Source of the DNA: Cristatella mucedo
Lineage: Eukaryota; Bryozoa; Phylactolaemata; Cristatellidae
DNA length: 64,000 nucleotides
Assembly: GCA_009760855.2 (NCBI GenBank)
Contig: WPIO01000046.1
Coordinates: forward strand, 3,102,501-3,166,500
Direction: 5' to 3'
Shown piece by piece: positions 58,262 to 64,000 of the stretch. Made by a program: the position numbers and the translations under genes. Under the pieces are notes generated by a model. That model ran no database searches. It was not told where the DNA came from and worked only from the letters and a program-made list of their open reading frames with translations. Position 1 is the first letter of the stretch. Each line of letters begins with the position of its first letter.

Positions 58262-59230
58262 ACTTGAACCCCCCCCCATGCACTGCACTGCACTGCAGCT
58301 TAGCTGGTGCGCCATTACCTCCGCAGCGACTGAAAGGCATCATTCATTCATCACCATCATCATTGTTCATCAAGCATCAACCAGGGACTGCCCCTTGAGT
58401 CGTTCTTCGGAATGCAGCCAAAGACTCGATAGAATGACGTGCATTTTCAAAATAGGCTTGACGTTCATTTCGGAAATGCAAGGTCGCGACTATTTACGTG
58501 TACACCCTTTTTTTCTAGACGCCGCATACACATACCTTCCCAGCGCGCAGGCTGCAACCAAACAGGGCGAAGTCGAAGGGCGTCAAAGGTAGTTAATTGC
58601 CTGAAAGCCATCTATTTCTAATTCGAAGACATCAAGTATACGTCAAGTTACGACAAAAGTTATAGCCAGGTGAAAACCCTCTGAAACAAAACTAACATAA
58701 TATTTGAGTTTCGAGCCCATGCTTAAAGCTAAAATGGTGTTACTAATATGCGACCGCAAGCTCGCTCAAATTTGGCTCAGGAAATAAAGCATACGATGCT
58801 CGCGACCGCTTTCGCCAAGGTCGCGCTCAGTGGCTGACGTTCATCTTGGCGAACGGGTCATCGGGGTGGCGGCGATGACTCATCGCCAGCAGTTTATTTG
58901 TTGAAAAACGTATGAATGTGCGAATATTCGGAAATTAATTCGTTGGACTGTGGACAGCGGCTAGTGTGCGCTGCTCCCAGTCTGACGCCAATTATCGCCG
59001 CCGTGCAACTTCCTCTCTCCTCTCGCAGCTTCTCGTCGGCGTCACGCTCGCAGCTTGTCCGTCCGCAGCAGCCCGAGTACCACGGTCTCCGCATTCTTAG
59101 AGCGTAACCCCAAACACGTGATCGTAGCCATTGCATCCAATCCCCGTCGCCAACAGTTCGCAATGACGGAGGCAACGTGGCGCCAGACGTCTCGAAAGGT
59201 GCGCACGACCCAGCGACCAGCGAGGTGCGG
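58262..59230. other. Unassigned sequence
   Basis: A 10-C run and (TGCAC)n lie at 58269-58300. Nothing else recognised. Confidence 0.4.
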
Positions 59231-60200
59231 CTGACACGTGTGCGCTCCAAAACGCCTTGCACTCCAAAACAGTGGCTATATTTTTTTTTTAATAAGATGG
59301 CGCCGGACCGTCGCCAGCAGTAGCATCACCGGCACCTGCACGGCAGGCGAGTTGGCGAGGTGTCGCAATAACTTAGGCAATGGATTAGTACAATCGTGGG
59401 CGTCCGCTGTTTTGGCGCCGCGCAAAAATCCGCCGGACAAAAAGGAAAACAATGCGATGGCGAGATTCTTCGTCGCGGCAAGCAGCAAGCAGCTGGCTCC
59501 GCCCCGAGGCGCCGCACGCGCGCCCTCTAGCCGCCGCCGCCGCTGGCCCCCCGTCAAGCCACCGGAAGTAGCACCGCGTCGCTCGGGCTCCTGGCGTCTG
59601 CGCTCCTGCGCGCTCTCGGGCCCGAGATCCCCGTTCGCCTCCTGTGCCGCCGACCTCTGCAAGAAGAGGCGAGCGCATGAACGCCACGTTGCCGCGACCG
59701 CGCTCCAGCCTCCGGCGCGCGACCGCCGACCCCTTCGTGCGCGCGCGCCCACATGCGGGGCATCGTCCGTTTGGCGGGGCCGCCCGATCCGCCGGCCAGC
59801 GTGGCGTCCGCTCAGCGGCGAACGCTTACATGTCAATGATGTCGATCAAGCCGCAGCCGATGTCGATGCAGCCGGGAGGTAGCTGCTTGCTGTTCAGCCA
59901 GGCCAGATATTCGGCAATTTTTGAGTCGGCCAGACGCTTCTGTCTGAAATAGTGCGCATGCCGTCAGAGCGAAGGCGGCGGCGGCGGTGGCGATCTGGCG
60001 GCCGCTCGTCGAGCGGGGCAGCGACAAGGTGGGCGGACCGCTCCTGTCACGCTTACCTTGCCGAACTGTCGGGCACAACGAATCCCACCGCCATAGCGGT
60101 CAAGCCGCAAATGACGACTGTGAGAGCGAAGAGAGTCGCTGCGTGACGCGCTGCCTTCAATAAAAGTGCCGGCGCAACGTGTAAGCGACATGTCACATTC
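59231..60200. other. CpG island-like patch
   Basis: Dense CpG with overlapping open frames on both strands (plus 59238-59882, minus 59276-59836), Ala/Arg/Pro-rich and without a known domain. Probably regulatory or a non-coding first-exon region rather than a long coding exon. Confidence 0.45.
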
Positions 60201-60454
<254 letters not shown>

Positions 60455-60457
<3 letters not shown>

Positions 60458-61854
60458 AGGTGTTCTCTCATTTGGCGGCGAGATGGAATACACGAAAGGA
60501 TAGCGAGCAGCCAGTTGGTCCGCCGCCAGCGCGCTGCGACTCGGCCGGCATCGGGTTCCTACCATTTCGCTCCTAGTCCTATAGGGTGCTGACAGCGACT
60601 GTTGTCTAAGTCGTGTCTATTTATGCGTAAGTAACAGTGCTTGCGTCATAGGATCATTGCCGACGATAACGTCAAGGGGAGGGCAGGGCAGCCAAGGGCC
60701 GACGCGATTCGCCGGAAGATCGAGGGCGGCGTTTATTTTCGGAAACGCTCCACAGTGCGACCTCGAGGCTCTCAGCGCGGGCCCGCCCGCCCCCAAACGG
60801 AAAGCTCTCTCTCTCGCCTGACGCCTCGGCAGCGCTAATCCTACGGCGCCGGCCGAGCCGCCCGACGCCGTGGGAGGCGCGGAGTAAACGCGTCTCTCGC
60901 AGGTGAAGGCGACGAGTGATGACACCGGAAAGCTGCACACGCCGCTAGGACGCACTCGTGAGGAGAGAGCGGAGCAGCGGACAGCCAGGTGGCCGGAGAG
61001 CTGTGCGCGAGCGCGATCGATATGGCGGCGCGTAATGCAGTGTTTGATTTGCGCCACCGGACTCACTTTTTTTTTCTGACGGGCAGATAATCCGCTCTTT
61101 TCCACCGGTCGCCCGACGGCGCGGCGGCCGGCGGTGCGCGAGCGGACCGATCCACCAGCGGCTGTGGCGTCGGCCGCCGCAGCCGCTGTCGACGTTCCCG
61201 AGTGCGCGCTCGCCGAACGCCAAGAGCGCAGACAGAGGGCGGCGAGCGAGCGAGCGCCTGGCGCGGCGGACGGCGGTCGCACCTGCAGCGACCGGTGCGC
61301 TCGGCCGGGCACTGCAGAAGAATCAGACCAGCTGCTGCCCTCTAGCGGCGAGGCGCAGGCGGCTGAGGCCCGCGAGAGAGCGGCCTGCTCCCATCGTGGC
61401 TACGTCACGGCTCACGTCTCGAGTCTGCACTCATCCTGCCGCGACTGTCACCGAGGCCAAGAGTGCGGCGGCGGAGGCGTCGGAGCAGTCCCTCATCAGC
61501 GCTGGCCAGCGCGCATCCGCTTCTCGCGCCGCCGCCGCCGGCCTCGCGGGCGGCGGCGGCGGCGCGAGTGAGCAAGGCAGGACGCGGACGTCCCGTCGGC
61601 GGTTGACGAGCAGGTGAAATTCAAAAGATCCGCGAACGAATGGCCCTGTCACCGAAAATGCACTGTAATCCGAAGAGAGTCGAGCTCGAAGTCGCTTCGA
61701 CCTACACTCGGCTTCCTGTGACGTGTCTCGAACCGTGATGTCGCTAGTGCATCACCCGAGCTGCATCTACGGGCGGAGGGCGTCGTCCTCGACGGTGGCC
61801 GCAGCGGCGGCGGCGCAGCAGGCCTTTGGCGTAATGGCGGCGAAAGATACCGTA
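60455..61854. other. CpG island-like patch
   Basis: GC- and CpG-rich from about 60660 to 61610. A 231-codon minus-strand frame (60617-61312) and a 145-codon plus-strand frame (61134-61571) overlap; neither shows a recognisable domain. A (GGC)n run lies at 61548-61563. Confidence 0.45.
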
Positions 61855-61873
61855 TCTCTCTCTCTCTCGCTTT

Positions 61874-61923
<50 letters not shown>

Positions 61924-61956
61924 TGCTTTCTCTCTCTCTCTCTCTCTCTCTCTGCC
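61855..61956. repeat. (CT)n microsatellite
   Basis: About 100 bp of CT with a short CTATTGCTTT interruption. Confidence 0.95.
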
Positions 61957-62254
61957 CAGTTGCACACACGACAAGCTATTAACGCGGGCTTTTGCAACTA
62001 GGATACTGGACAAATAGCTGATACCCGCTTTGCTGACGCGCCTCAGAGACAAGCGACTGCAGCAATGGCGGCTTGCACCTACGAGAGCTTACGAGAGCTG
62101 GCAGCCTGAGAGAGTAGTCTCCGCTCACTTGGATTGCAGCTGTCCGCTCTGAAGACGCTCAGCAGTCACGTGTCTGCGGTGTGTCGCGTGTCTGCGGTGC
62201 GTCAGCAACGGCGCTTGAACTCAAGAAGCGCGGCAATTTTCAATGGTAACGATA

Positions 62255-62375
62255 AAAATAGTAATAATAAAAATAACAGACTAGACCGCTTGTGAAGCAC
62301 CCTAAGACAAATTAATCTCTACGCGAGCGCTTCACAACTCTCTGCAAGAGAATCAAAGCCTACGGCGTTAGTGAC
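62255..62375 (-). mobile_element. SINE1/L2-type tail, diverged
   Basis: On minus: TTGTGAAGCGCTCGCGTAGA, GATTAATTTGTCTTAGGGTG, then CTT and an ATT-rich tail. Upstream GTAGGCTTTGATTCTCTTGC resembles the SINE1 B-box region. GAAG rather than TAAAG at the stem favours SINE1 over L2. Confidence 0.6.
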
Positions 62376-63055
62376 GTGCGCGGTAGCCAGAATACAAAAT
62401 CAAGCCTGGATCAGGCTATTGTGAACCACGCATGAACCACCGGTTAGTAAGAACTGAGGCCAGCAACAGACGCTGAATTTCGTACTGATGCGACCACCGC
62501 AAAACTCCATCACAAAAAATAGTGGCGATCACCTGACGGCGAAGGAAAAGCGAAACCGAACAACGGCATGCGTTGCATCCGCTAAGACTACAAAGCTGCC
62601 AAGTAATCGCAGGTAATAAATGTAGTGCGCATTTGGTTTCGAGCGAATGGGTGAATTGAATCGAATACGAATTGAAGGCTCGCCATAAAGATTGAAATTT
62701 AGTGCAAAGATTGACAAGATAACCGGAGGCCAAGGAGCGGGCGGCCGCTCGCCAGCGAGCGCGCACGGAGCGCGCACGGAGCTGCAAGCATCACGTGGCA
62801 GCAGCAGCAGCAGGTGATCTGATGCATGCGACCTGTAAGCCACATGTAGGGCATCTTTAAATTGATGCTCGATGCTTGCTTGCTTGATCGATGCTCGATG
62901 CTTGATAAGGAGCCAGTGAAGCTCGGAGAGAAGCTGCGGTCCGGCGCGTCAGCTACGCTTGTCTCTACGCACCGGATGAGCTGCTGAGTCATGCTGTGCA
63001 CCAGAGTTGCAGACGATTACATATTGGCACAGGCCAGAAGTCCTGAATAAAGGGA
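62376..63055. other. Unassigned sequence
   Basis: Small tandem words (GCGCGCACGGA twice near 62758-62780, GATGCTCGATGCTT twice near 62862-62905). No gene recognised. Confidence 0.4.
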
Positions 63056-64000
63056 GGAGTGGCAATCTAGACGTTCCTGCCCGCGCCAAGATGCCGAGGG
63101 ACCGAGACTGCCCGACGCAATACGTGCTCACGCGACCGCGCTCCCGCGTCTAACTCGAAACCTGAGCGCACGATGGGGCGATCCAGTTCGAGGACTCCGA
63201 GTCGCCGACCCGACGCGTCGATCGTTGAGCTCAATTCACCAGTCCGCCCGTCGCTCCGCGAAGCGACGCTGCAAGCGCTTCGACGTCTTAACGACGCGCC
63301 GACGTCCGGCCTAGCGCGACGCCTCCGGCGGGCAACTAAAGAGGCTGCAATGCGGCGCACTCTTCCTCAGCCGCTGCTTCTTCTCCGTCGCGCGCGAGTC
63401 ACGCGTCATCGCGCGGGTTCAGCGTGAGGGCGTGCGACGCGGCGCATTTCCGTTGCCCGCCGTTGCGGCTGCGGCGTGCCGGCAGCACGAGCGGCACGTT
63501 CGGAAGCGTCCTCTGGCGGTCGAGTTCGACCGCGCGAGTTCGACCGACCGCCGCCGAAGGAACGATAAGCGAGAAGCGATGGCAGCCATCTCTTTGGCAG
63601 CCATCGCCATGGCAGCCATCTCATCTCCGGCTGCCGGGCCTATTCTCGGCTGTTGCCCCGACAGCGCTCTCCTTTTGGCGCACGAGAGGTGAGCTGAGTG
63701 AGGCAGGTCACGGAGACGCTTGCCCTGTTGACGACCTTGAGTACAGCTCCTCCTGCTCATCGTCCTCCCTTTTCCTCCTCTTCCTTCTCTTCCTCCTCCG
63801 ACGCCGCGGCAGCTGCGGCCGATGCCGACAAAGCGGTATCGAGTGGCTCGACTGCCGCTGTCGCCGCCGCCGGAAGCGGAGGCGGCGGCCGCAGCAGCAG
63901 CCGACGCCGGCACGCACGCACGCACGCGAGCCAACGGCCTGCCGCCCGAGTTGACCTACGAAGAGTGCAGCGTCACGCCCCGTGTCCACGCTCGCGGCGC
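63056..64000. other. CpG island-like patch at the right edge
   Basis: CpG-rich to the window end, with frames open on both strands (plus 63424-63954, minus 63419-63934). A GGCAGCCATC word is repeated four times at about 63581-63630 and gives a Trp/Leu/Pro or Ala/Ile repeat depending on frame. A (TCCTCC)-type run lies at 63750-63800. The gene, if any, would continue beyond the window. Confidence 0.4.

Overview
This is nuclear DNA of a multicellular animal, almost certainly an invertebrate. It has no operons, no ribosome binding sites and no dense coding. It does have long CT/GA, CA/GT, TA and TACA microsatellites, CpG-rich patches in an AT-richer background, many broken L2/CR1-like non-LTR retrotransposons, tRNA-derived SINEs and decayed hAT and Tc1/mariner-type transposases. 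The phylum cannot be fixed from the sequence. No host protein-coding gene could be recognised with confidence; most long open frames are translations of microsatellites (poly Leu-Ser, poly Arg-Glu) or of GC-rich patches open on both strands.

Layout. 1-5.3 kb: mixed GC-rich DNA, the first copy of an unclassified dispersed repeat (family X), and blocks of (GA)n and (CT)n. 5.5-7.9 kb: a long dead L2-like element. 7.9-18.5 kb: CpG-rich patches, a 17-bp minisatellite, TA/CA/CTG repeats, family X copy 2, L2 tails, a minus-strand L2 copy, two SINE1 copies and a 660-bp (GA)n block. 19.0-20.9 kb: a ZMYM1-like hAT transposase pseudogene. 21.5-24.4 kb: two L2 copies facing each other tail to tail. 26-27.4 kb: two joined RT fragments. 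29-32.1 kb: two separate SINE2 insertions into SINE1 copies, plus a second hAT remnant. 33.2-33.5 kb: family X copy 3 beside a 13-bp minisatellite. 35.7-37.0 kb: the best-preserved L2 copy. 37.9-39.1 kb: a CpG island-like patch. 41-55.6 kb: older L2 copies, SINEs, a Tc1-like remnant, a TA palindrome with a GT tract, and a 48-bp inverted repeat. 57.3-64 kb: CT-rich higher-order repeats and CpG island-like patches.

How the parts relate. The L2-like element ends in a conserved hairpin (AAAGCGCC...GGCGCTTT) followed by an (ATT)n tail. SINE1 has a tRNA-like head with A and B boxes and a tail nearly identical to the L2 hairpin region, so it was probably mobilised by the L2 reverse transcriptase. 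SINE2 is a second tRNA-headed family that twice inserted into SINE1 and left short target duplications. The window reads as an intergenic or intronic repeat graveyard. The most interesting unexplained items are family X, the 48-bp inverted repeat, and several perfect palindromes.
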